Below, piece by piece: positions 8,523 to 16,699 of a stretch of DNA of 34,107 bases. The notes beneath the pieces are model-generated. The model was not told the origin of the DNA and did no database searches. It saw only the letters and a program-made list of their open reading frames with translations. Source of the DNA: Fimbriiglobus sp. (GTDB lineage Bacteria; Planctomycetota; Planctomycetia; Gemmatales; Gemmataceae); assembly GCA_025351325.1 (NCBI GenBank), contig JANXWE010000097.1:1-34107 (forward strand), given 5' to 3'. Position numbers and translations under genes: made by a program. How positions within the stretch are numbered: the stretch's first letter is position 1; every line of letters begins with the position of its first letter.

Positions 8523-9377
8523 ATGTCCATCCTCGGCGCGATCCCTTCGCTGGATCTGTTTCAGTACAACTTGGTCGACAACGTCTTCTCGATGACCGTC
8601 GCCACGATGGGCGCTGCCGCGCTCTTCTTCTTCCTCTCACGCAACCAAGTGGCCCCGAAATTCCGACCGGCACTCATGGTGTCCGGAATCGTCGTCTCCA
8701 TCGCCTGCTACCACTACTTCATGATTCGAGGAAGCTGGCAAGCCGCTTTCACATACGAAGCGGCGACGGGTGGAACAGGCCAGTACTTGGCGAGCGGCAA
8801 GTCGTTCAACGATTTCTATCGCTACGCCGACTGGATTTTGACAGTGCCACTGTTGATGGTGGAACTGGTCTCCGTGCTCGCCTTGGCCAAGCATATCAGC
8901 CGCCCGCTGTTGATCAAACTGGTTGTCGCGGCAGCACTGATGATCGGCCTGGGTTATCCCGGGGAACTCTCGACCAATTGGAACACTCGCTTGATCTGGG
9001 GTGTGCTCAGCAGCATTCCCTTCTTCTACATCCTCTACGTTTTGTGGATTGAACTGACGAAATCGCTCGATACGCAACCCGCGGAAGCCCGTCCGTTGAT
9101 CTCGCTCGCCCGGATCGTGTTACTGGTCACGTGGGCGTTCTACCCGATTGCGTATGCCATCTACGGTGACTCGCTGCCAGGTGCCACACCCGGAATTATG
9201 ACTGGGGACAAAACCGGCCTCGCGGTTGTCGGCATCCAAGTGGGCTACGCGATTGCTGACATCACGGCGAAGGCCGGATTCGGCGTTCTGATCTACCTGA
9301 TCGCCGTCCGCAAAACGGACGCTCTGACGCATGCCGAACTCGCCGACCAAACCCGCGCCGCTGCGGTCATGGCGTAA
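8523..9377 (+). CDS. Xanthorhodopsin-type light-driven proton pump
   Basis: This 284-aa seven-helix microbial rhodopsin is an inner-membrane, retinal-binding proton pump. The Schiff-base lysine is Lys250 (ADITAKAGFG, with counter-ion partner Asp246). Helix C has the full proton-pump triad: Asp103, Thr107 and Glu114 in YADWILTVPLLMVE. His64 (CYHYF) matches the proteorhodopsin histidine that partners the counter-ion. Leu111 is at the spectral-tuning position, which predicts green absorption. VATM, VAPK, YHYF, LGYPGE and IPFFYILY resemble xanthorhodopsin more than marine proteorhodopsin. Gly160 (LIWG) aligns with the xanthorhodopsin glycine that opens the fenestration for a carotenoid antenna. 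It is the first gene of the operon; blh starts 21 bases after it. Confidence 0.95.
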   Translation: MSILGAIPSLDLFQYNLVDNVFSMTVATMGAAALFFFLSRNQVAPKFRPALMVSGIVVSIACYHYFMIRGSWQAAFTYEAATGGTGQYLASGKSFNDFYRYADWILTVPLLMVELVSVLALAKHISRPLLIKLVVAAALMIGLGYPGELSTNWNTRLIWGVLSSIPFFYILYVLWIELTKSLDTQPAEARPLISLARIVLLVTWAFYPIAYAIYGDSLPGATPGIMTGDKTGLAVVGIQVGYAIADITAKAGFGVLIYLIAVRKTDALTHAELADQTRAAAVMA

Positions 9378-9398
9378 CTCGCTCCTCGGAGTCGTACG

Positions 9399-10373
9399 AT
9401 GGCGACGATCTCGATTCGTTCGATCCCAAACACCATCGACCGACATGCGATCATCGTCACGGTGATCGCATTGTTGGCCGCGGTCACGAATGCTTTCAGG
9501 ACGACGATACCGCTGATGGGGATCATCGTCGGGTTGACTTTGATGGTCGTCGTGGTGGGACTTCCGCATGGTGGCCTCGATCATCGTGCCGGCAGAGCTG
9601 TTTGCGAACCGCTGTTCGGGAGTTGGTGGCCACTCCCGTTTCTGCTTGGGTACTTAGTCGTCGGTGGGATTGTGATCTGCGGTTGGGTCACAGTTCCGTT
9701 CATCACAACGGCACTGTTTTTTGTGTTGTCCGCGTTCCATTTTTCGGACACCGAATCCGGCCCGAAATGGCGTGCGATTCTTTTCGGCGGACTGTCGATT
9801 TGGCTTCCGCTGTTAGCCCGGCCGAACGAAACGGCACTCCTGCTCGGTTGGATCACCCCGACCAACATCGAAGCCTCAGGTGCACTTTTTGCAGTACGCC
9901 CAGCACTGTTTGGAATCGCCGGGATTGCTTTGGCGGTCTGGGCCTTCGAAGTTTCTTTGGCTTTGAAGAGACGCGATCCCGTGGTGCTAATCGACTCGTT
10001 ACGGATTGCCGTGTTTGCCGGAATGTTCATGGCCGTGCCAGTATTGATCGGTTTTGCTGTCTCTTTTTGCGGTTGGCATTCCCTACGTGAGTTAGGACGG
10101 TTGGCGAAGAACGCCGATCCGCTGCGTCCGGAAGTCGGGTTGAAACGAGTGTTGGTCGCCGCCGCTCCGCTCTCCGTCCTGTCCGCGTTGATGGCCGCGT
10201 TCGGGGCTTGGTTCGTGTTCGAGGATCGACCGGTTGGCCCCGTGGTCGTGCAGACGGTCTTCTTGGGGCTGAGCGCCGTCGCCGTGCCCCATATTTTGTT
10301 ACACGCTCTCGCCAGTCGCTTGGGTTTGAATCCGTTCACCGTTGACACACGGGAGGTGGCGAATGCGATTTGA
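9399..10373 (+). CDS. blh: Brp/Blh-family beta-carotene 15,15'-dioxygenase
   Basis: This 324-aa membrane-embedded enzyme cleaves beta-carotene into two retinals, the chromophore for the adjacent opsin. Family histidine motifs are all visible: GLPHGGLDH in the first third, SAFHFSD, FCGWHSLRE and VPHILLHA. Multiple hydrophobic helices agree with the family. GGAG lies about seven bases before the ATG at 9399. It is co-transcribed with the opsin and overlaps crtY by 11 bases, tying retinal production to the last carotenoid step. Its presence argues strongly that the rhodopsin works with self-made retinal. Confidence 0.93.
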   Translation: MATISIRSIPNTIDRHAIIVTVIALLAAVTNAFRTTIPLMGIIVGLTLMVVVVGLPHGGLDHRAGRAVCEPLFGSWWPLPFLLGYLVVGGIVICGWVTVPFITTALFFVLSAFHFSDTESGPKWRAILFGGLSIWLPLLARPNETALLLGWITPTNIEASGALFAVRPALFGIAGIALAVWAFEVSLALKRRDPVVLIDSLRIAVFAGMFMAVPVLIGFAVSFCGWHSLRELGRLAKNADPLRPEVGLKRVLVAAAPLSVLSALMAAFGAWFVFEDRPVGPVVVQTVFLGLSAVAVPHILLHALASRLGLNPFTVDTREVANAI

Positions 10374-11514
10374 CTACCTCATCGCGGGCGGTGGACTCCA
10401 AGCCGGTTTACTGGTGTTGGCCCTGCGGCACCGACAACCGACCGCCCGAATCGCACTGATCGAACGCGCGGAAAAACTCGGTGGCAACCACACCTGGTCG
10501 TTCCACGAAGCGGACGTGCCCACCACCGCTTGGCCCGTGATTCAGTCCTTAATCACCGCGAGTTGGCCGGCGTATCGGGTGCGGTTCCCCGGTCTGCAAC
10601 GTATCGTTCGTAGCCCGTATCACTCGATACTCTCCGATCAATTTGATGCGGTCATCCGAGTCGCTGTCGAACGTCAGGGTAGCCTGTTACGGCAGGGCGC
10701 CGAAGTAGCATCGCTGACTGTCAACCGGGTGACACTGACGGATGGGACTGAATTCAATGGGCGTTGCGTCATTGATGCACGCGGGAGTACTGTTGTCACT
10801 GAGCCATGCGGTTGGCAGACGTTTCTCGGCCTGGAGGTCGAACTCGATTCGCCATGGCCCGACGAGTTACCGACGATCATGGACGCCACCGTGCCCCAGG
10901 ACGACGGTTACCGATTCGTCTATGTGCTACCTTTGAGTCCGACCCGTGTATTGATCGAAGAGACTTACTTCGCTGACTCGCCAACTTTGAATCCCGATCA
11001 CCTGCGAGAACGAGTTGGCGACTATCTCCGAGCCGCCGGCTTCAAAACTTGGCGAGTTCTCCGTGAAGAATCTGGCGTCCTGCCGATGCCGTGGTCCGGC
11101 CGGACACCAACGCCTGCCGCGCCGCTGCGAACCGGTGCGGCCGGCGGTTGGTTTCACCCGGCCACCGGCTACTCGTTCCCCGTCGCATTGAGACTGGCAC
11201 TGGCAGTTGCCGCCGTCGAACCCGAACAGGCCACCCACGCCGCGACGAGCTTGGCCCGCCGCCTCGGCTGGCGGCTCCGCTTCGCCCGATCTTTGAACCG
11301 ACTCTTATTCCGCGCGGTGCGTCCGGCGAATCGTTGGCGCGTCTTCCGCCGACTGTACCGCTCGTTGCCGGACACCACGCTGGCCCGCTTTTATTCTCTG
11401 GAATTCACGGCGGCCGATGCCGCCCGGATTCTCGTGGGTCAGCCGCCGCCGATCGACCCGATCCGCTTGATCACCCGACCGGAGGTATGGTCGTGCCCAC
11501 CGTTGCCGCGTTGA
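10363..11514 (+). CDS. crtY: Lycopene beta-cyclase, CrtY type
   Basis: This 383-aa flavoprotein converts lycopene to beta-carotene by closing both ends. It has the N-terminal dinucleotide-binding fold (FDYLIAGGGLQAGLLVLAL), the family motif FLGLEVEL and the highly conserved DDGYRFVYVLPLSPTR followed by VLIEETYF. This is the classical proteobacterial-style CrtY rather than the CrtL or heterodimeric types. The ATG at 10363 is chosen because GGGAGG precedes it at good spacing; a frame to 10342 would add seven residues. It overlaps blh by 11 bases and crtE by about 20, so translation is coupled through the cluster. Confidence 0.94.
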   Translation: MRFDYLIAGGGLQAGLLVLALRHRQPTARIALIERAEKLGGNHTWSFHEADVPTTAWPVIQSLITASWPAYRVRFPGLQRIVRSPYHSILSDQFDAVIRVAVERQGSLLRQGAEVASLTVNRVTLTDGTEFNGRCVIDARGSTVVTEPCGWQTFLGLEVELDSPWPDELPTIMDATVPQDDGYRFVYVLPLSPTRVLIEETYFADSPTLNPDHLRERVGDYLRAAGFKTWRVLREESGVLPMPWSGRTPTPAAPLRTGAAGGWFHPATGYSFPVALRLALAVAAVEPEQATHAATSLARRLGWRLRFARSLNRLLFRAVRPANRWRVFRRLYRSLPDTTLARFYSLEFTAADAARILVGQPPPIDPIRLITRPEVWSCPPLPR

Positions 11515-12509
11515 CTACCGCCAAAAAAGTGGCCGATCCGTTGACCGAACTGCTCGACCGCGTGGCCGTGCCACCGCCGGGCGTCCCCCGACGAGTCTGG
11601 GTCAAATCGCTCGTCGGGCCGGTGCGCGAGTTCCTCGCCCGGCCGGGCAAACGTTTCCGCAGCCGGCTCGTGACACTCGCGTGGCAATTGTCTGGCCGTG
11701 ACGACGAGCCGCCGCCGTATCTCCCGTTGGTCGTGGAGCTGTTGCATGCCGGCTCGTTGATCGTGGACGACATCGAAGACGGCAGTGTGCAGCGCCGAGG
11801 TCGGGCCGCGCTCCACAAACTCGTCGGAATGCCGACCGCGTTGAACGCCGGGAACTGGCTCTACTTCTGGCCGTTGTCGTTGCTCGAAGACATGGGGTTG
11901 TCACCGACCGTCGAATTGCGATTGCACCGAGCGGCCACCGCTGCCGTGCGCCGCTGCCACGAGGGTCAAGCCCTCGACTTGAGCGCCCACGTCGGCGACT
12001 TGCACCCGGACGAACTCCGCGCCGTCGCCCTCGCCGTCAGCGAACGAAAAACCGGCGGATTGATGGGGCTGGCGGCGGAACTCGGAGCGTCGGCTGCCGG
12101 GGCCGACGCCACAACAATCCGAGCCGCAGCCACATTCGGCGTGAGCCTCGGAGTCGGGTTGCAAATGCAGAATGACTTGTCCGAATTGACCGGGGCGGCC
12201 GGGCCACTGAAGCATCCCGAAGATTTGATTCATGGCCGGGTCACCTGGCCATGGGCTTGGGCGGCCCAACGGTTGCCGGCTTCGCAATTCGACCCGCTTC
12301 AAGTCCGCGGGGCCAAACTCGCCGATGGCCACGGCGATGCCGCCGCGCTGGCCCGCGATCTGCTCGCCGCACTCGGCCCCGATCCGTCCCGGCGCGTGCG
12401 CGAATGGCTCGCGGATGCCGTCGCCGATTTGGCCAACGTCGTGCCTAACGGTACCGCTCTGGATGCCGTGCAGGACGAGATCACCCGCTTGGAACGGAAG
12501 TACTCGTGA
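11493..12509 (+). CDS. crtE: Polyprenyl (geranylgeranyl) diphosphate synthase
   Basis: This trans-isoprenyl diphosphate synthase (about 339 aa) should make the C20 precursor for phytoene. The first aspartate-rich motif is intact (DDIED near residues 92-96), as are GKRFRSRL and the downstream RRGRAALHKL. The second motif, normally DDxxD, reads NDLSE in LQMQNDLSEL near residue 226, an unusual change at a magnesium-binding site. The GTG at 11493 is preferred because GGAGG at 11481-11485 is seven bases upstream; the ATG at 11487 sits almost on top of that site. The gene overlaps the end of crtY and is followed by the PsiE-like gene with a GTGA overlap. Family is certain; chain length is inferred from context. 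Confidence 0.88.
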   Translation: MPTVAALTTAKKVADPLTELLDRVAVPPPGVPRRVWVKSLVGPVREFLARPGKRFRSRLVTLAWQLSGRDDEPPPYLPLVVELLHAGSLIVDDIEDGSVQRRGRAALHKLVGMPTALNAGNWLYFWPLSLLEDMGLSPTVELRLHRAATAAVRRCHEGQALDLSAHVGDLHPDELRAVALAVSERKTGGLMGLAAELGASAAGADATTIRAAATFGVSLGVGLQMQNDLSELTGAAGPLKHPEDLIHGRVTWPWAWAAQRLPASQFDPLQVRGAKLADGHGDAAALARDLLAALGPDPSRRVREWLADAVADLANVVPNGTALDAVQDEITRLERKYS

Positions 12510-13012
12510 GAAGCTCCATGACGACTGAACCACTGGTCGATGATCGCACCCGCCGCATCATCACCCGCGTCTTCCGACTACTCGAAGACGTGATTTTCGT
12601 CGGCCTCGGAATGCTCCTGGCGGGCTGCGCGATCTACTTGCTGATCTCCGCCGTCGGGAACTTCGCGGAGCACGTCTACCGCATGAATTTGAACGGTGCC
12701 GTAGTCGTCGAACTGATCGAACAATTGCTCTTGATCCTCCTCGTCGTCGAAATCCTCTACACCGTTCAAGTTTCGTTCCGCGAACACACCTTGGCCCCCG
12801 AACCATTCTTGTTGATCGGCTTGATCGCCGGCGTCCGGCGGGTGCTTGTCATCACGGCGGAACTGGCCGAAAAACGCAATCAGTCCGAGGAGATGTTCCG
12901 GTTCCTCATGATCGAACTCGGCGTGTTGACACTCCTGATTCTCGCCCTCGTCGCCTCCGTGATGATGCTCCGCAAACGGCCGATCCAATCGGAGGCGAGC
13001 CGAAATGGTTGA
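12506..13012 (+). CDS. PsiE-family (phosphate-starvation-inducible E) membrane protein
   Basis: This 168-aa inner-membrane protein has four predicted hydrophobic helices and the PsiE-family core FLLIGLIAGVRRVLVITAE. Its role is unknown even in model bacteria, where the founding member is induced by phosphate starvation. The start is taken as GTG at 12506, which overlaps the crtE stop as GTGA; an ATG at 12518 would remove four residues. It lies inside the carotenoid operon, between crtE and crtI, overlapping crtI by eight bases. It must therefore be made together with the pathway and could serve as a membrane partner, but no biochemical role is visible. Confidence 0.85.
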   Translation: MRSSMTTEPLVDDRTRRIITRVFRLLEDVIFVGLGMLLAGCAIYLLISAVGNFAEHVYRMNLNGAVVVELIEQLLLILLVVEILYTVQVSFREHTLAPEPFLLIGLIAGVRRVLVITAELAEKRNQSEEMFRFLMIELGVLTLLILALVASVMMLRKRPIQSEASRNG

Positions 13013-14492
13013 ACTCCGCGCCGCCGTCATCGGCAGTGGTTTCGGTGGCTTGGCCGCCGCGATTCGCCTGCAAAGTTCGGGCGTGAAGGTCACCCTGTTC
13101 GAAGCCCGCGACAAACCCGGTGGCCGCGCTTACGTGTACCAAGATCAAGGGTTCACCTTCGACGCTGGGCCGACGGTCATCACCGCGCCGCAATGTTTGG
13201 AGGAATTGTTCACCGCGGCCGGTCGCCGCATGGCTGACTACGTCGAACTCTTGCCCGTGACGCCGTTCTACCGGCTCGTTTGGCCGGACGGTGAGACGTT
13301 CGATTACAGCGGCGACGCGGACAAGCTGGAATCCGAAATTCGTCGCATCGCCCCGGACGATCTTGAAGGCTATCGCCGCTTCTACAAATACACCCAGAAA
13401 GTTTATGCCAAGGGGTACGACGAACTCGGGGCGGTGCCGTTCCTGCGATTCTGGGACATGCTCCGTGTCGCTCCGAATTTGGCCGCACTCCGGGCTGATC
13501 GCAGTGTCTACGGAACCGTCAGTCGCTATGTGAAAAGCGAACACCTTCGGCAGGCACTCAGCTTCCATCCGTTGCTCGTTGGCGGCCACCCGTACCGCAC
13601 CAGTGCCATCTACACGTTGATCCACCATCTCGAACGCAAGTGGGGCGTCTGGTTCCCGCGTGGGGGTACCGGAGCGCTGATCCGGGGACTGGTGAAACTG
13701 TTCATAGAGATCGGTGGCGAGTTGCGCTTGAACACCCCGGTACGCAGCATCCACGTCGAACCGGGCCAGAGACCGAAGCACTTCGTGACGACGGATGCGG
13801 CTCGGGAGCCGTTCGATCTTGTCGTATCGAATGCCGATGTCCATCACACCTATTCCAAGCTGTACCAAGCGGAACCCCGTGCCATGCCGATGGCCCACAA
13901 AGTCGAGCGTATGACGTGGTCGATGTCGCTCGTCGTGATTTACTTCGGGACCCGCAAACGCTACCCCGAGTTGGCCCACCACACGATTCTGTTCGGCCCA
14001 CGCTACAAAGGTCTGCTCGACGACATCTTCGGTAAAGGGGTCTTGGCCGACGACTTCAGCCTCTACTTGCATGCTCCGACTGTCACCGACCCGTCACTGG
14101 CGCCGCCCGGCGGGGAGGCATTCTACGTCCTCAGTCCCGTGCCGCATCTCGGCACCGCACCGGTCGACTGGGCCACGGTGGGGCCGAAGTACGCCGATCG
14201 AATCCTCGAAGCGCTCGAAGAACACCTTCCCGGTTTGCGTGAATCGATTGTCACCCGCCGCGTGTTCACCCCGGCGGACTTCGCGCACGAACTCGGGGCA
14301 CACCAAGGTTCAGCATTTTCGGTGGCACCTCTGCTGACCCAGAGCGCGTACTTCCGGCCGCACAACCGCGACGACCGCATTCCCGGCTTGTACCTCGTCG
14401 GCGCGGGCACACACCCCGGCGCGGGGGTACCCGGCGTGGTGAACTCGGCCAAGGCCACCGTATCGGTGATTCAGAAGGATTACTCGCTATGA
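13005..14492 (+). CDS. crtI: Phytoene desaturase, CrtI type
   Basis: This 495-aa FAD-dependent desaturase introduces the double bonds that turn colourless phytoene into lycopene at the membrane. The N-terminal Rossmann motif is GSGFGGLAAAIRL, followed by EARDKPGGRAYV. The C-terminal FAD signature is GLYLVGAGTHPGAGVPGV. The length is typical of a bacterial CrtI. It starts within the end of the PsiE-like gene and ends in an ATGA overlap with crtB, so translation is coupled on both sides. The number of desaturation steps cannot be read directly, but four fits the crtY and blh genes beside it. Confidence 0.95.
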   Translation: MVELRAAVIGSGFGGLAAAIRLQSSGVKVTLFEARDKPGGRAYVYQDQGFTFDAGPTVITAPQCLEELFTAAGRRMADYVELLPVTPFYRLVWPDGETFDYSGDADKLESEIRRIAPDDLEGYRRFYKYTQKVYAKGYDELGAVPFLRFWDMLRVAPNLAALRADRSVYGTVSRYVKSEHLRQALSFHPLLVGGHPYRTSAIYTLIHHLERKWGVWFPRGGTGALIRGLVKLFIEIGGELRLNTPVRSIHVEPGQRPKHFVTTDAAREPFDLVVSNADVHHTYSKLYQAEPRAMPMAHKVERMTWSMSLVVIYFGTRKRYPELAHHTILFGPRYKGLLDDIFGKGVLADDFSLYLHAPTVTDPSLAPPGGEAFYVLSPVPHLGTAPVDWATVGPKYADRILEALEEHLPGLRESIVTRRVFTPADFAHELGAHQGSAFSVAPLLTQSAYFRPHNRDDRIPGLYLVGAGTHPGAGVPGVVNSAKATVSVIQKDYSL

Positions 14493-15406
14493 CCGACCGT
14501 GACGTCATCCGCCGGCATTCCAAAAGTTTCTCGCTGGCCGCCCGATTGCTGCCACCCGTCGAACGACGCCGTGCCGAAGCGCTCTACGCTTGGTGCCGCG
14601 CCGCCGACGACGCAGTGGATCATGCCACCAGTGCTAATGCAGCGGTCGATGCGCTCGAGAAGTTGCGGAACGATATCGACGATGTTTACGCCGGTCGCCC
14701 CGTCACCGGCCCGGCCGAAGCGTTGCGAATGGTGGTGGATGAGTGTGCCGTGCCTCGGGAATATCCACTCGAAATGATCGCCGGCTTCGAAATGGATGCC
14801 ACCGGCGCCACGTACCGAACGACCGACGATTTGCTGCTATACTGCCACCGCGCAGCCGGGGTGGTCGGCCTCATGATGTGCCATGTCTTCGGAGTCAGCG
14901 ACGACGCGGCCCTCCCGCATGCCGCCGATCTCGGCACGGCCATGCAGCTCACCAACATCGCCCGCGATGTCGCCGAGGATTGGTCGCGTGGCCGACTTTA
15001 CATTCCCGAACGTTGGCTGACCAATGTACCGCAACCAGGCACCAAACTCGATGATGTGGCACTGGCCCCGGCTATCCGTCGGCTCTTGAACGTGGCCGAC
15101 CACTACTATCGTTCCGGTGCGTTGGGCCTGAAATATTTGTCACCGCGCTGCCGACTGGCGATTCGCGTGGCCGCACTGGTCTATTCAGAAATCGGCCGGG
15201 AGGTGGCGCGGCGCGGTCACAAGGCCAACGGCCCGCGTGCGTTCGTGCCGAAGTGGCGGAAAGCGGTCCTCGTTGCTCAAGCCACTCTGGAACTGCGCCC
15301 GAACCGCCCCGGTATCCCACTGAGGCGCCCGAACCGCCGCGTGGATTTCGATCGGTCGAATGCGCCACTTCAATCGAAATTGACCTTCGCCAATGCGTCC
15401 AAGTAA
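14489..15406 (+). CDS. crtB: Phytoene synthase
   Basis: This 305-aa squalene/phytoene synthase joins two geranylgeranyl diphosphates head to head to give phytoene, the committed carotenoid step. Both magnesium-binding motifs are present: DDAVD in RAADDAVDH near residue 35, and DVAED in the diagnostic NIARDVAEDWSRGRLYIP. It begins in an ATGA overlap with crtI and closes the phototrophy operon. Its last 37 bases overlap, in the opposite direction, the 3' end of the retron reverse transcriptase gene, so the two operons converge with no terminator between them. Confidence 0.95.
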   Translation: MTDRDVIRRHSKSFSLAARLLPPVERRRAEALYAWCRAADDAVDHATSANAAVDALEKLRNDIDDVYAGRPVTGPAEALRMVVDECAVPREYPLEMIAGFEMDATGATYRTTDDLLLYCHRAAGVVGLMMCHVFGVSDDAALPHAADLGTAMQLTNIARDVAEDWSRGRLYIPERWLTNVPQPGTKLDDVALAPAIRRLLNVADHYYRSGALGLKYLSPRCRLAIRVAALVYSEIGREVARRGHKANGPRAFVPKWRKAVLVAQATLELRPNRPGIPLRRPNRRVDFDRSNAPLQSKLTFANASK

Positions 15407-16665
15407 TGCCGGCCCAACTTCGGGTCGGTCATGGACACGTAGGCCGCGTAACCCTGCAACCGGGCCAGCGTTTCACCTTCGGGCAGCGGCTTGCCCGCAT
15501 TCAAATTGAACAGAGCTGCCCGGAGTTCCCGGCGGAGTTTGCGCGGCGTCCGCGGGGCCGCCAAACCGTTCACCACCAGTCCCGTCACCGTCTGCCGACG
15601 CCCCAAGCGGATCACCCGCGTCTTCGATTCCTTGATCGCTAACCCTTCCGCGGCGGCGATTTTGGTCACTGTGCGAATCAACCCATCCGGCGCACAGTCC
15701 GGGGCACCCTCGGGTAGACTGAAAGTGAGATCATCCGCGTAGCGGCTGTAGCGCCAACCGGCTTTGAGTGCCAGTGCCGCCAGCCGACGATCAAACCGCA
15801 AACAGAGTGCGTTGGTGAGTGCCGGACTGGTCGGTGCCCCTTGCGGCAAGCAGCGCGGCCCGAGTGCCACGAAGTACTTCTTCCCTTCCAGCTCCACGAT
15901 TTCCCGTGGGCTTTCGGTGCAGAGCAACGCCAACAACGTCGAAATGGATTCGCGGTAACCAGCCCGGCGGAACAATCCCTTGACCCGACGCCATGTGATG
16001 GTGGGGAAAAACTGCTCCACATCCATTTTCACCAGCACCTGCGAGCCGGTGTGCACCGCCGCGTTGGTCAGAATCGACCGGCCCGCCAAGAACCCCTGCG
16101 CGGCCCCGTGCACGGGCAAGCGTTCGGCGATGTTGTGCAGTACCCAGCGCTGGGCCGCTTTCAAGCGCGGCAGCGGCGCCCAGATCGGCCGCGGTTCCCC
16201 GTCGCGTTTGGGGATGGTGAAGCGGACGTAGTGCAGCATCGTCGCGGCATCGCGGTGGTAGGTCATCGCCCGCAAGTCGGCGACGGTCAGCCCCAACGCC
16301 TCCGCCAGTTGCAACGGGGTATCGAGCGCGGGCAGTTCGTTCTCAGCAGCTCGTTCGACTGCGTTCGGCGTGTCCCATTTGTCCGGTTTGTTGTCGTCGC
16401 TCCAGAAAATGCCATCGCCCAAGTGGACGATGTTGGCAGCCTTGTACGCCGTCCAGGCCTGCCGGTCGAGCGTCTTCCGCTCCGCCGCTTCGCGCTTCAA
16501 TTCTTTCTTGTACTGGTCACGTTCGCGGTCGGTCATCGCGTCGGCGTCGCGCCGCTCGACGAGGTAACCGCGTTCCTTCAGTTGATTGTCGACGTAAGCA
16601 CGGCGGCCCCCGGCTTGGGAAATCAACGTCCAGAGGGTCAAGAGATCGGTCTGCGGCGTGCTCAT
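15370..16665 (-). CDS. Retron reverse transcriptase
   Basis: This 431-aa reverse transcriptase should copy the msd part of the structured RNA at 28083-28363 into msDNA. The polymerase site is SRYADDLTFS near residue 310, with the upstream aspartate in VKMDVEQFFP and the QGAPTSPALTN motif. Two retron-diagnostic features are present: NAxxH (LTNAAVHTG, near residue 201) and VTG (QTVTGLVVN, near 357). Together they separate retron RTs from group II intron and DGR enzymes. About 120 residues precede the first RT block, a longer N-terminus than in compact retron RTs. It is the last gene of a four-gene minus-strand operon, 34 bases after the SWIM gene. There is no room for an RNA directly upstream, so the RNA must lie elsewhere in the operon. 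Confidence 0.93.
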   Translation of the reverse strand: MSTPQTDLLTLWTLISQAGGRRAYVDNQLKERGYLVERRDADAMTDRERDQYKKELKREAAERKTLDRQAWTAYKAANIVHLGDGIFWSDDNKPDKWDTPNAVERAAENELPALDTPLQLAEALGLTVADLRAMTYHRDAATMLHYVRFTIPKRDGEPRPIWAPLPRLKAAQRWVLHNIAERLPVHGAAQGFLAGRSILTNAAVHTGSQVLVKMDVEQFFPTITWRRVKGLFRRAGYRESISTLLALLCTESPREIVELEGKKYFVALGPRCLPQGAPTSPALTNALCLRFDRRLAALALKAGWRYSRYADDLTFSLPEGAPDCAPDGLIRTVTKIAAAEGLAIKESKTRVIRLGRRQTVTGLVVNGLAAPRTPRKLRRELRAALFNLNAGKPLPEGETLARLQGYAAYVSMTDPKLGRHYLDALAKVNFD

Positions 16666-16699
16666 GATCGGGGGAGCCGTGGGCTAAGGAACGTCGAAA

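Noticed and set aside
11091-11492. Extended N-terminus for crtE from 11091
   Set aside because: This would place about 130 residues over the crtY coding region in another frame; GGAGG before 11493 and the normal family length support the short form.
15370-16665. RT as a group II intron maturase or diversity-generating retroelement enzyme
   Set aside because: No intron RNA, maturase X/HNH domain, template repeat or variable repeat was seen, while the retron motifs NAxxH and VTG are both present.
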